This document shows positions 7,711 through 16,275 of a DNA stretch of 64,000 nt, in pieces. Under the pieces are notes generated by a model, which did no database searches, had not been told where the DNA came from, and saw nothing but the letters and a program-made list of their open reading frames with translations. Each line of letters starts with the position of its first letter. Position 1 is the first letter of the stretch. The DNA comes from CAYPHY01 sp964410625 (GTDB taxonomy: Bacteria > Chloroflexota > Anaerolineae > Promineifilales > Promineifilaceae): assembly GCA_964410625.1 (NCBI GenBank), contig CAYPHY010000005.1, positions 202,764-266,763 of the forward strand, written 5' to 3'. The position numbers and the translations under genes were made by a program.

Positions 7711-9051
7711 CTACGGAGTAAGCCGGTTGAGGGTGCGGGGGAAGGGGATGGTCTGGCGGATGTGGTCTATGCCACAAATCCAGGCGGTGGTTCGTTCCAG
7801 GCCAAGACCAAAGCCGCTGTGTGGGACGCTGCCGTAGCGCCGCAGGTCAATGTACCAATGGTAGTTTTCTTCGGGTAGCTCATGGCGGTGAATAGCTTCG
7901 AGTAGCACTTCTGGATCGCTCATCCGTTCGCTGCCGCCGATGATCTCTCCATACCCTTCGGGGGCCAGCAGGTCTACACTTTTGCACACTTCGGGACGGC
8001 CGGGCCAGGGTTCCATATAGAAGGCTTTGACGGCCGTTGGATACCCATAGACAAACACCGGCCGCTCAAACTGCTTGGTCAGCTCCGTCTCGTGGGGCGA
8101 GCCAAAGTCTTCTCCCCACTCAATTGCCAGTAACTCTTTCAGTTCGGGATCATCTGTTGCTTCGCGTAGCGCGTGGAGGCGTTCGATGGCCTCGTCGTAG
8201 CTGATGCGCGGGAAGGGGGCCTGGACGTTTTTGAGCGCGGTCAGGTCGCGGCCGAGCAGTTCCAGTTCAGGCGCACGCTTCTCCAGCGTGGTCTGCACGA
8301 TATAGCTGACAAATTGCTCCTCAAACTCCATCAGGTCGTCGAGGTCATAGAAGGCCATCTCTGGCTCGACCATCCAGAACTCAGCCAGATGGCGGCGCGT
8401 CTTCGACTTTTCGGCGCGGAAGGTGGGGCCGAAGCAATAGACGCGGCTGAAGGCCATGATATTGGCCTCGTTGTAAAGCTGGCCGGTTTGGGCGAGGTAA
8501 GCGGTGTCGTCGAAGTATTCGACTTCAAAGAGATTGCTCGTGCCTTCGGCGGCCGAGGGGGTGATGATTGGCGTGTCAAGATTGATGAAGCCCTGGCCAT
8601 CGAGAAAATCAATGATCGCTCGCTTGATCGTCGCCCGCACGCGCATGATCGCCCACTGCTGGCTGGAGCGCAGCCAGAGGTGACGCTGATCCATCAGAAA
8701 CTCAATCCCATGCTCCTTGGGGGTGATCGGGTAGTCTTCCGCTTCCTGGAGGATGTCGGCCGATTCGATGCCGATCTCATACCCGCCTGGGATGCCGGGC
8801 GCGCGCTCGTTGGCGCGGACGGTCCCGGTGATAATTAGAGAAGATTCTTGTCCCAGACGTTTGAGGGCTTCAAACAGTTCGTCGCCAACTTCCGGGCGGT
8901 AAGCAACGGCCTGGGCGATCCCCGTACCATCGCGCACGCGGAGGAAGATCAGCTTCCCTTTGGGGGTGCTGGCATAGAGCCAGCCTTGCATGGTGACTTG
9001 TTGGCCCTCGTGTTGGGCGATGTTTTCAATACGAAACGACGTTGCGGTCAT
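7711..9051 (-). CDS. asnS: Asparaginyl-tRNA synthetase
   Basis: This class IIb synthetase charges tRNA-Asn with asparagine. The N-terminal OB-fold anticodon-binding domain (QQVTMQGWLYAS) covers about residues 1-110. Motif 2 is seen in FGPTFRAEKSKTRRHLAEF and motif 3 in GFGLGLERTTAWICG. Asn rather than Asp specificity is suggested by the overall close match to AsnS, including EPEMAF after motif 2. At 446 aa it is slightly shorter than typical (~460). The 5' end overlaps the small upstream gene by 26 bases, so the two may be co-transcribed. Confidence 0.92.
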   Translation of the reverse strand: MTATSFRIENIAQHEGQQVTMQGWLYASTPKGKLIFLRVRDGTGIAQAVAYRPEVGDELFEALKRLGQESSLIITGTVRANERAPGIPGGYEIGIESADILQEAEDYPITPKEHGIEFLMDQRHLWLRSSQQWAIMRVRATIKRAIIDFLDGQGFINLDTPIITPSAAEGTSNLFEVEYFDDTAYLAQTGQLYNEANIMAFSRVYCFGPTFRAEKSKTRRHLAEFWMVEPEMAFYDLDDLMEFEEQFVSYIVQTTLEKRAPELELLGRDLTALKNVQAPFPRISYDEAIERLHALREATDDPELKELLAIEWGEDFGSPHETELTKQFERPVFVYGYPTAVKAFYMEPWPGRPEVCKSVDLLAPEGYGEIIGGSERMSDPEVLLEAIHRHELPEENYHWYIDLRRYGSVPHSGFGLGLERTTAWICGIDHIRQTIPFPRTLNRLTP

Positions 9052-9385
9052 ATAGTTCCTCGCGAGTCCAGGATCGGCCGCCGGCCACAGGGCCTTCAGC
9101 TATCCACATCTTAATAAAATTGCTTTCGCGCTGCCAGATTGACAGTTCATGACTAGATGTCGAATGTTCGGATGGTTCCTCAATATGTCCGGTTTCACTT
9201 CTAGGTGTCTGAGCATTCAAGTAGGATATTACTTCGGCTTCCATTCGTTCGATTTCGGCCAAATAGCTGCTACTTATTGCTTTGAATTCATCGCGACGAG
9301 CAGTATGTCTTAGGTTTTCAAGAATTGACTGCAAGCGATTAATACGCTCTTGTGTCACTTGGAGTTCGTTATCGTTTTTAATCAT
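9026..9385 (-). CDS. Small coiled-coil hypothetical protein
   Basis: Starting at the ATG at 9385 (MIKNDNELQVTQERINRLQ) this gives about 119 residues. The first ~65 residues are strongly heptad-like and match a widespread small protein type often found beside HTH or toxin-antitoxin genes (recognised by pattern only). The C-terminal ~50 residues are less conserved-looking and run over the start of asnS by 26 bases. The tail may have been added by loss of an original stop codon. Function unknown. Confidence 0.6.
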   Translation of the reverse strand: MIKNDNELQVTQERINRLQSILENLRHTARRDEFKAISSSYLAEIERMEAEVISYLNAQTPRSETGHIEEPSEHSTSSHELSIWQRESNFIKMWIAEGPVAGGRSWTREELYDRNVVSY

Positions 9386-9410
9386 AAAGCACACTATTGT
9401 AAACAGGATG

Positions 9411-11024
9411 TTACATCCGAAAAACGCCATACTGCGGCCGTGCCTCTGTAATATAGTCTACCTGATGCGCCACCGACAGCCCAGTAGTCAGGACGCGGCG
9501 GGTGTCGCGGGGGTCAATGAGGCCGTCGTCCCAGAGGCGGGCGGTGGCGTAGTAGGGGGAGGACTCTTGCTCAAACTTTTGGCGGGTCATCAGTTGCATC
9601 ATCTCGATTTGCTTTTGGTCTGGCCCCTGGCCGCGCTTGCGGGCGCGTTCCTCCTGGACAATGCCCAATACCCCGGCCGCCTGTTCGCCACCCATCACGG
9701 CGACGCGGCTGCTGGGCCAGGCCCAAAGAAAGCGGGGGTCGAAGGCGCGGCCGCACATGGCATAGTTTCCCGCCCCGTAAGAGCCGCCGAGGATGATGGT
9801 GAATTGTGGCACGGTGGAGGTGGCAACGGCGTTGATCATCTTGCTGCCGTGCTTGATGATCCCTTCGCGCTCATATTTCGTCCCAACCATGAAGCCGGTA
9901 ATGTTTTGTAGATAGACCAGCGGCGTGCGGCTCTGGTTGCAAAGCTGGATGAATTGCGCCGCTTTGTTGGCACATTCGGAAAAAAGCACGCCGTTGTTGC
10001 CGAGGATGCCCACCGGCCAACCATTGATCTGGGCATAGCCGGTGACCAGCGTCGAGCCGTAATCGGGCTTGAATTCCAGGAAGCGCGAACCGTCCACGAT
10101 ACGGCCGATCACCTCGCGCACATCAAACGGGATGCGTGGGTCAGCGGGGATGATCCCCAGCAATTCCTCGGCGTCATATAGCGGCTCTTCCGGCCCCTGG
10201 CGACGAGCGAGGCAGGCGGCAGGTTTTGGTTGTTGCAGGTGGGCAAGGATGTGGCGGCCGATCCGGATGGCGTCCGCATCATTTTCGGCCGTAAAGTCGC
10301 TGACGCCGGAGACACGGGCGTGCATCTCCGCCCCGCCTAGCGTTTCATCATCCGTTTCCTCGCCAATCGCCATTTTCACCAGCGGCGGGCCACCGAGATA
10401 GACGGTGGCCTGGTTGCGCACCAGCACGGCGTAATCGCTCATGCCGGGGATGTAGGCCCCGCCAGCGGTGGAGGAGCCAAAGACGAGGGCGATTTGGGGG
10501 ATGCCTTGTGCCGACATGCGGGCCTGGTTGGCGAAGATGCGGCCGCCCAAAATAAACACCTCATCTTGGTAAAGCAAATTGGCCCCGGCCGATTCGACAA
10601 GCGAGATACAGGGCAGGTGATTCTCTTCGGCGATGCGCTGCGCCCGCAGGGTCTTTTGCATAGTCATCGGATAGACCGCCCCACCCTTGACGGTGGCGTC
10701 GTTGACAAAGACCATGCACTCACGGCCGCTGACAATGCCGATGCCGGTGATTTGCGACGCGCAAGGGGACTCGTCGTTGTACATCCCATAGGCGGCCAGC
10801 GGGGAGAGTTCGAGGAAGGGTGTGGCCGGATCGAGCAGCAGTTCGAGCCGTTCACGGGGGAGCAGCTTGCCCTGTTGGCGGAACTTCTGTGCTCCCTTTT
10901 CGCCGCCACCGGCGCGAACGGCCGCCTGGCGTTGTTCCAATTCCTTGACCAACGCCTCCATTGCCTGGTGGTTGGCTCTGTATTCGTCGCTACGTTTGCT
11001 CACTTTTGACTTGATGGTGTCCAT
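9411..11024 (-). CDS. Acyl-CoA carboxylase, carboxyltransferase subunit (methylcrotonyl-CoA carboxylase beta-like)
   Basis: This biotin-dependent carboxyltransferase moves a carboxyl group from carboxybiotin to an acyl-CoA. At 537 aa it matches MCC-beta and PCC-beta lengths. Oxyanion-hole regions are visible in LVESAGANLLYQ and GSSTAGGAYIPGMSDY in the N-terminal half and LGGSYGAGNYAMCGRAFDP in the C-terminal half. The sequence leans towards methylcrotonyl/geranyl-type enzymes (leucine breakdown) rather than propionyl, but substrate choice cannot be fixed by eye. The matching biotin carboxylase subunit is not in the window. The start at 11024 (MDTIKSKVSKRSDEY) gives a typical N-terminus. Confidence 0.85.
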   Translation of the reverse strand: MDTIKSKVSKRSDEYRANHQAMEALVKELEQRQAAVRAGGGEKGAQKFRQQGKLLPRERLELLLDPATPFLELSPLAAYGMYNDESPCASQITGIGIVSGRECMVFVNDATVKGGAVYPMTMQKTLRAQRIAEENHLPCISLVESAGANLLYQDEVFILGGRIFANQARMSAQGIPQIALVFGSSTAGGAYIPGMSDYAVLVRNQATVYLGGPPLVKMAIGEETDDETLGGAEMHARVSGVSDFTAENDADAIRIGRHILAHLQQPKPAACLARRQGPEEPLYDAEELLGIIPADPRIPFDVREVIGRIVDGSRFLEFKPDYGSTLVTGYAQINGWPVGILGNNGVLFSECANKAAQFIQLCNQSRTPLVYLQNITGFMVGTKYEREGIIKHGSKMINAVATSTVPQFTIILGGSYGAGNYAMCGRAFDPRFLWAWPSSRVAVMGGEQAAGVLGIVQEERARKRGQGPDQKQIEMMQLMTRQKFEQESSPYYATARLWDDGLIDPRDTRRVLTTGLSVAHQVDYITEARPQYGVFRM

Positions 11025-11043
11025 TGGGTAGTTTAACAGTTTA

Positions 11044-11157
11044 AGAAGGGAACGCAGATTTTCGCTGATGCTTCGCGGATGTTCGCTGATTAACGAAAAT
11101 GATATAGCAAATCTGCGTTATCTGCGTGATATCCGCGTCATCAGCGTAACCATTTTA
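11044..11157. repeat. Family B repeat (ACGCAGAT/ATCTGCGT)
   Basis: This is an imperfect inverted array of words such as ACGCAGATTTTCGCTGATG and ATCTGCGTTATCTGCGTG. It fills the space between the HtrA-like gene and the carboxyltransferase gene. Related copies occur near 18.4, 24.7, 30.3, 34.8, 40.7, 44.2, 59.5 and 61.4 kb. Confidence 0.7.
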
Positions 11158-11164
11158 GGACTGT

Positions 11165-12358
11165 TCAACTGTCGGCCGCCAGCGTTAGCGCTAACTCTAA
11201 GGGGCGGCCGTCGCGGATGAGGGAGAGCGTTACGGTTTCGCCAACCTGGGTGTTTAGCTCCAGATATTCCAACATACTGTTCCAATCGGCGATGGGATGG
11301 CCGTTTATGGCGACCAGGATGTCGCCGCCGATCAGGATGCGTTGGTTGCCGATGATCGCTTCTTGCTGCGCGCCGCGCACCCCGGCCGCTTGTGCCGGGC
11401 CGCCGCGATAGAGCTGGGCAACGAGGATGCCGCGCTCAACGGGCAAGCGCAACGCTTCGGCCAGGCGTGGCGTGATCGAATAGCCAAGCAGACCTAATGT
11501 TGGATGGGGGTAGCGTCCCTCGGCAATTAGCACGGGAACCACACGCTTGAGTGTATCCACCGGCACGGCAAAGCCGATCCCCTCCGCTCCCTCGCGGATG
11601 GCGGTATTGACGCCGATGACTTGCCCGCGCGAATTGAGCAGCGGCCCGCCGGAGTTGCCGGGATTAATCGCCGCATCCGTCTGGACAACGTTAAAGATGA
11701 AGTTGTTTTGCTCCGTTTCCAACGGCCGCCCCAAGGCGCTGATCACCCCGGTGGTCAAGGTACGGTCCAGACCAAAGGGGTTGCCGATGGCGATTGCTCG
11801 CTGGCCGACGCGCAAATCGGCCGATTCCCCCAATTCCACCGGCAGCAGTTGCACGGCGGCCGGATCAACGCGCAGCACGGCCAGGTCGTTCTCCGGGTCT
11901 GTGCCAACCACAGTGGCCGGAAGCTGGGTTTCGTCGGAGAAGATGACTTCGATCTGTTCCGCACCTTCAATGACGTGGTAGTTGGTGATGATGTGGCCGG
12001 CGTCGTCCCAAACAAAGCCGGAGCCGGTCCCTTCGCTGGCCATTGGGCCGAAGAAAAAGTCGAGGGTGATGATTTGGGCGGTGATGTGGACAACAGAAGG
12101 GCTGACGCGCTCATAGAGGTTGGCGATCAACTCTTCTTCGATATCAACGGGGACCAGGTCAGCGGCCGACAGCGGGGTTGGCGTGGCCTCATTTTGGATG
12201 GGTTCGGCCGTAGCGGTGACAACGGCCGTGATGACCAGCGGAGTTTGTGTGGCCGCTTGTTCAGGGGGAGTCGTCGGTGATGGTGATCGGTCACATCCCA
12301 ACAACAGCATCAGGGGAAGTAGGAAGCAGAGAAGCTCTTTTCTTATACCAGAACGCAT
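11165..12358 (-). CDS. HtrA/DegP-type serine protease, lipoprotein
   Basis: This is a 397-residue trypsin-like S1C protease with one PDZ domain. The N-terminus is a lipoprotein signal ending LLLGC (Cys22), followed by a Thr/Pro-rich spacer to about residue 62. The catalytic triad is His128 (TNYHVIEGA), Asp158 (ENDLAVLRV) and Ser236 (NPGNSGGPL). The PDZ domain spans about 295-395 and contains GGDILVAINGHPI. It should sit on the outer face of the membrane and act in envelope protein quality control. The gene stands alone between repeat-filled spacers. Confidence 0.9.
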   Translation of the reverse strand: MRSGIRKELLCFLLPLMLLLGCDRSPSPTTPPEQAATQTPLVITAVVTATAEPIQNEATPTPLSAADLVPVDIEEELIANLYERVSPSVVHITAQIITLDFFFGPMASEGTGSGFVWDDAGHIITNYHVIEGAEQIEVIFSDETQLPATVVGTDPENDLAVLRVDPAAVQLLPVELGESADLRVGQRAIAIGNPFGLDRTLTTGVISALGRPLETEQNNFIFNVVQTDAAINPGNSGGPLLNSRGQVIGVNTAIREGAEGIGFAVPVDTLKRVVPVLIAEGRYPHPTLGLLGYSITPRLAEALRLPVERGILVAQLYRGGPAQAAGVRGAQQEAIIGNQRILIGGDILVAINGHPIADWNSMLEYLELNTQVGETVTLSLIRDGRPLELALTLAADS

Positions 12359-12389
12359 ATACTTTCTTTGCCGATAGCTGCACTACATT

Positions 12390-12514
12390 GTTTCAAAAGT
12401 AATTCCACTGTCATTCCGAGCGGAGCGAGGAATCCCTCGTACATTTCTGGTACAGAAGGCTGCAAGAGATTCTTCACTTCGTTCAGACTGACGGTTATTA
12501 AAGCTTTTGAAACA
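12390..12514. repeat. Family D MITE-like palindrome, copy 1
   Basis: The outer ends GTTTCAAAAG and CTTTTGAAAC flank an inner GTCATTCCGAGCGGAGCGAG. The centre holds TACATTTCTGGTACAG. The right arm is diverged (CTTCACTTCGTTCAGACTGA). Confidence 0.8.
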
Positions 12515-12576
12515 GGCACTAAAAGTATAACACGTTCTAAATCCTTCGATAACTGAAATGCATCACAACATGTGGT

Positions 12577-12592
12577 AGACCTCAGAGGTTTT
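12577..12592. repeat. Half-copy of the AGACCTCAGAGGTTT element
   Basis: AGACCTCAGAGGTTT also forms one arm of the long hairpin at 45235-45268. Here only one arm is present, just downstream of priA. Confidence 0.5.
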
Positions 12593-12598
12593 TGGAGA

Positions 12599-15500
12599 CT
12601 AGAGAATACTGACGGGATCGAGATCGAGTTGCCAGGGTTGGGGAATGGTGAAGCCGTCGAGGGCGCGGTTGGGGTCAGGAGAGCGGAGAATGAGTTGCCA
12701 GCGGTAACGGCCGTCTACCCGGCTGAAGAAGGGTGGCACAGGGCCATATAGTTCGGTGCTGGGTAGCTCTTGCTCGCGCAGGTGTTGGCGCAGGCTGCGA
12801 GCCAGCCTGTCCGCCTCCTTCTCGCCGCGCTCGTTGACTGGATCGGCGAGCAACAAGCGGGCCATACGGCGGAAGGGGGGCAAACCTTGCTGGGTGCGGA
12901 AGCGGATTTCGTCCACATAGAAGGCGGCAAAGTCATGCTCGGCCGCCGCCTGGATGGCGTAATGGTCGGGCTGGTAGGTCTGGATAATCACCCGGCCGCC
13001 GAGCAACCCGCGCCCGGCACGTCCGGCCACCTGCGCCAACAGTTGGAAGGTGCGTTCGCCGGTGCGATAATCGGGCAAGCCGAGGGAGACGTCGGCCGAA
13101 ATCACGCCAACCAACGTGACAAAGGGTAAGTCCAATCCCTTGGCGATCATTTGCGTGCCAATGAGGATGTCGGCTTCACGGTTGATGAAACCGGCCAGCA
13201 GCGCTTCGTGGCTATAGCGGCCGGCGGTCGTGTCGCGGTCCCAGCGGGTGAGCCGTGCCTGGGGCCATCGTTGTTGTACCAACTCTTCCACCTGCTCCGT
13301 CCCCAGCCCGAAGTGGCGGATGCGGCGCGAACCACAGGCCGGACATTCATCGCGGGAGGGTTCTTTACGGCCGCATTGGTGGCAGACGAGCATCAGGTTC
13401 GGCCGGTGGTAGGTTAGAGGCGTGTCACAGCGCGGGCAGCGCAAGACGTGGCCGCAATCGCGGCAAAAGACAAAGGTGGAGGTGCCGCGCCGGTTGAGGA
13501 AGAGGATGACCTGTTCGCCGCGCTCCAGCGTTTCGCTAATCGCCTGTTCCAACGCACGGCTGAAGATGGAGCGATTGCCCGCCCGCAGCTCCTGACGCAA
13601 GTCCACAACCTGGATCGGAGGGAGATCGATAGTAACAGCCTCGTTAATGGTTAATGGTGAATGGTTAACGGTTAATGGTGAACTGCCCTCCTCCCATTGT
13701 TCATTGTCCATTGTCTCATTGTTCACTGTTTCATTGTTCATTTCCTCCAGGGGCGTATAGCGACTTGTAACGTGTAGTCTTTCCGCCTGGCTTTGGATGC
13801 GTTCGCGGTGGCCCATGATGCGGCGGGGGAGTTCGAGGAGTTCGTAACGGCCGCCTTGTGCCCGGTGATAGGTGACGACATCAGGGGTGGCGCTGCCCAT
13901 GATCACCGTTGCCCCCACAAGCTTGCCCATAGCAATGGCGACGTCGCGGGCGTGGTAGTAGGGGGGAGGAACGGGCGGGGTCTGCTTATAGCTGGCGTCG
14001 TGTTCTTCGTCGAGGACGATCACACCCAGGTTGGGGAAGGGGGTGAAGAGTGCGCTGCGCGGCCCGATGACGATATCAAAGAGGCCTTGTCGCGCTCGTC
14101 GCCAGGTGTCATACCGTTCACCGTCACTAAGGCGGCTGTGGAGAATGGCGACGCGCCCTGGGAAGCGGGCGGCAAAACGGCGCACCGTTTGCGGCGTCAG
14201 GGCGATTTCGGGGACGAGGACAATCGCCTGTTGCCCTCGATCCAGAGCGAGGTCAATCGCCCGCATGTAGATTTCCGTCTTGCCGCTGCCCGTTACGCCA
14301 TGCAGCAAAAACGGCTTGCTCGGCTCGATTTCTTCGTCCTCATCATCCCATTCATCCCACTGCGGATCGGGGATTGCGGATTGCGGAGTCTCCCACTCAT
14401 CGCTCTCCACTCCCCACTCTCCACTCTCCTCCTCATCTGGCTCGTGCAAAAGCATATCCACCTTAATCCGCCCCCAGACGCGGGCTTGATCGGCTGTCAG
14501 ACGTGGCGGATCGGCCGGGGCAAAGTCGCGGTCGGCCAGCGAATCGCGCCACACTTCTTCCGAGGCCAGACGAATGAGGTCTAGTTTGGCAAGGCGGCGT
14601 AGATGATTGAGATTGGCTCCGGTTTCGCGATAGAGATCACTGAGATCAACGGCCTGGGCTTCGCGAGCGAGAAAACGCAAGATGCGATAGTACATCTCGC
14701 TCCCTTGCAGGCGGAAGATATGGGGCAGAACATCACGGACAGGGAGGGCGAGGCCAATCGTCGTTGGCTGGCTTTCCTGGCGCAACAACCCTTCATCTAC
14801 CAGGCGTTCGGCCGTCGCTTGCTCCGCAGCGGACAACTCGGCAAGGGGGGCGGGGAGGCGCGGCCGTAATGTCTGATAATCGGCCGCCTGCTCGTTGCTG
14901 CCATTCACCGGAACAAGGATAGTCTGTCCTTCCAGGCGGGTCAGCAGACCGGCTTCAACCAGTGACTGTAGATGTTTATGGGTTGCGCCGGTCGCTTCCA
15001 GCACGCTTGACTCGGCCGGTAGCGGATCGGGGGAGTGGACAAGGTGATGGAGCAACTCCGCTTGCTTGTTGCGGCGGCCGAGTTGCAACGCCACTTCGCC
15101 AATGCGCCGCCAACCGGCGGAAAGTTCGGCCGTGCGCACTTCACGCGGTCGGGCGCGGGGAGCCTCAAGAATGGAAGCACGGCGCAAAATATCGCGCCGA
15201 AGTAGCTGGTTCATTGCGCTTTGCCAATCCACTTTGGGCAGAGCGCGTTTGATCTGGCGGCCGCGCAGTTCACCCCTTTCGCGTAGCAGATCAAGCAACG
15301 CTTGCTGTGTTTCGGTCAACCTGCCAGATCCGTCCCAGGCCGGATTAATATCGAGCAGCACATCGGCCCAGCGTGTCAGTCCGGGCGGCAACATCAGGCG
15401 CAGGCAGGCGTTGAGCGGGGTCAGGTAGCGGCCGCTAATCCAACGGGCCAGGTCAATTTGCCAGGGTTGAACGACGGGGTCAGGATCAACGACGGCGATG

Positions 15501-15715
15501 ATCGGCTTGGTTTCAATGGGGGATTCATTGACGACGGGCGGGTCGTCGCTGAAGCTGATCACGATGCCTTGCGCCAGTTGGCGGCCGAACTCCACCTCCA
15601 CTAAGTGACCAAGCTTAAGCGTTGGAAGTAGGTCGCTGGGGATGTGATAATGGTATGTCCCACTAAGGCCAGCCTCAATATTAATCGCTAATTCGGCAAA
15701 ACGTTGGTGTACCAT
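12599..15715 (-). CDS. priA: Primosomal protein N' (replication restart helicase PriA), enlarged
   Basis: PriA recognises stalled forks and loads the replicative helicase. The Walker A GVTGSGKTEIY, DEEH box (VIVLDEEHDASYK) and the paired zinc modules (CRDC, CPRC, CHQC, CPAC) are all intact. At 1038 residues it is roughly 200-300 longer than usual. Two extra stretches are read from intergenic-type heptamer repeats. One, at about residues 428-451 (DNA 14361-14430), is acidic and lies just before Walker A. The other, at about 657-691 (DNA 13643-13745), contains SPLTVNHSPLTINE before the zinc region. The TAG stop lies in another repeat fragment. The core motifs suggest the enzyme still works. Confidence 0.9.
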   Translation of the reverse strand: MVHQRFAELAINIEAGLSGTYHYHIPSDLLPTLKLGHLVEVEFGRQLAQGIVISFSDDPPVVNESPIETKPIIAVVDPDPVVQPWQIDLARWISGRYLTPLNACLRLMLPPGLTRWADVLLDINPAWDGSGRLTETQQALLDLLRERGELRGRQIKRALPKVDWQSAMNQLLRRDILRRASILEAPRARPREVRTAELSAGWRRIGEVALQLGRRNKQAELLHHLVHSPDPLPAESSVLEATGATHKHLQSLVEAGLLTRLEGQTILVPVNGSNEQAADYQTLRPRLPAPLAELSAAEQATAERLVDEGLLRQESQPTTIGLALPVRDVLPHIFRLQGSEMYYRILRFLAREAQAVDLSDLYRETGANLNHLRRLAKLDLIRLASEEVWRDSLADRDFAPADPPRLTADQARVWGRIKVDMLLHEPDEEESGEWGVESDEWETPQSAIPDPQWDEWDDEDEEIEPSKPFLLHGVTGSGKTEIYMRAIDLALDRGQQAIVLVPEIALTPQTVRRFAARFPGRVAILHSRLSDGERYDTWRRARQGLFDIVIGPRSALFTPFPNLGVIVLDEEHDASYKQTPPVPPPYYHARDVAIAMGKLVGATVIMGSATPDVVTYHRAQGGRYELLELPRRIMGHRERIQSQAERLHVTSRYTPLEEMNNETVNNETMDNEQWEEGSSPLTVNHSPLTINEAVTIDLPPIQVVDLRQELRAGNRSIFSRALEQAISETLERGEQVILFLNRRGTSTFVFCRDCGHVLRCPRCDTPLTYHRPNLMLVCHQCGRKEPSRDECPACGSRRIRHFGLGTEQVEELVQQRWPQARLTRWDRDTTAGRYSHEALLAGFINREADILIGTQMIAKGLDLPFVTLVGVISADVSLGLPDYRTGERTFQLLAQVAGRAGRGLLGGRVIIQTYQPDHYAIQAAAEHDFAAFYVDEIRFRTQQGLPPFRRMARLLLADPVNERGEKEADRLARSLRQHLREQELPSTELYGPVPPFFSRVDGRYRWQLILRSPDPNRALDGFTIPQPWQLDLDPVSIL
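13643..13745. repeat. Heptanucleotide array inside priA
   Basis: Phased 7-mers GTTAATG, GTTAATG, GTGAATG, GTTAACG, GTTAATG, GTGAACT are followed by TCATTGT-type units. The array is in frame and encodes residues ~657-691 of PriA. Confidence 0.85.
14361..14430. repeat. Second repeat array inside priA
   Basis: GCGGATCGGGGATTGCGGAT is followed by 7-mers TCTCCAC, TCCCCAC, TCTCCAC, TCTCCTC. On the minus strand it encodes an acidic loop (EESGEWGVESDEWE). Confidence 0.75.
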
Positions 15716-16275
15716 AATTTACTTTCGTCACGAATGCCACGAAATGACACTTAGATATTTGCATCGAATTTACTACACTGTTTCAAAGGTTTTAACAATT
15801 GTCATTCTGAACGGAGTGAAAAATCTCTTGCAACCTCCTGTACCAGAAATGTACCAGGGATTCCTCGCTCCGAAGACTCCGCTCGGAATGACAATTGGAT
15901 CACCATTGAAACACTGTATTTACGCGAATGAACGCGAAATTTGAATTAATTATTGCGAAAATTCGCGTAATTCGTTGCTAAGATTTCTTCACTGCGTAAG
16001 TCCTAACGAAAAGAATGCAGCGTGTTAATCCTTGTTATTCGTATCCATGATGAGGTCTTGATTATTGAATTATAGTTCAAAACTGAATAATTAGCATGTT
16101 TGTTCTATGGTAAATTACTTATTTTCTATTTTCTAATCTTATATGACTATAGCGAAAATGGTGTTGCGGTTCTCCTGAATCATACGCGGTGTGACCGGGA
16201 ATGAAAACAGGTTGAACATCAATAGTTGCCAAAACGGGGTGGTATATTGATTCTACTTCATCCATAATATGCCGC
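15716..16275. other. 560-bp intergenic region between priA and the DUF3048 gene
   Basis: It holds a family D palindrome (15780-15913), family C words on both sides (ACGAATGCCACGAAATG; GCGAATGAACGCGAAATTT) and an AT-rich, repeat-free stretch at about 16010-16260 that should contain the promoter of the downstream gene. No gene seen. Confidence 0.6.
15780..15913. repeat. Family D MITE-like palindrome, copy 2
   Basis: The left end is GTTTCAAAGG and the right end is ATTGAAAC. The inner arms are diverged on the left (GTCATTCTGAACGGAGTGAA) and intact on the right (TCCGCTCGGAATGAC). The centre ACCAGAAATGTACCAGG is related to that of copy 1. Confidence 0.8.
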
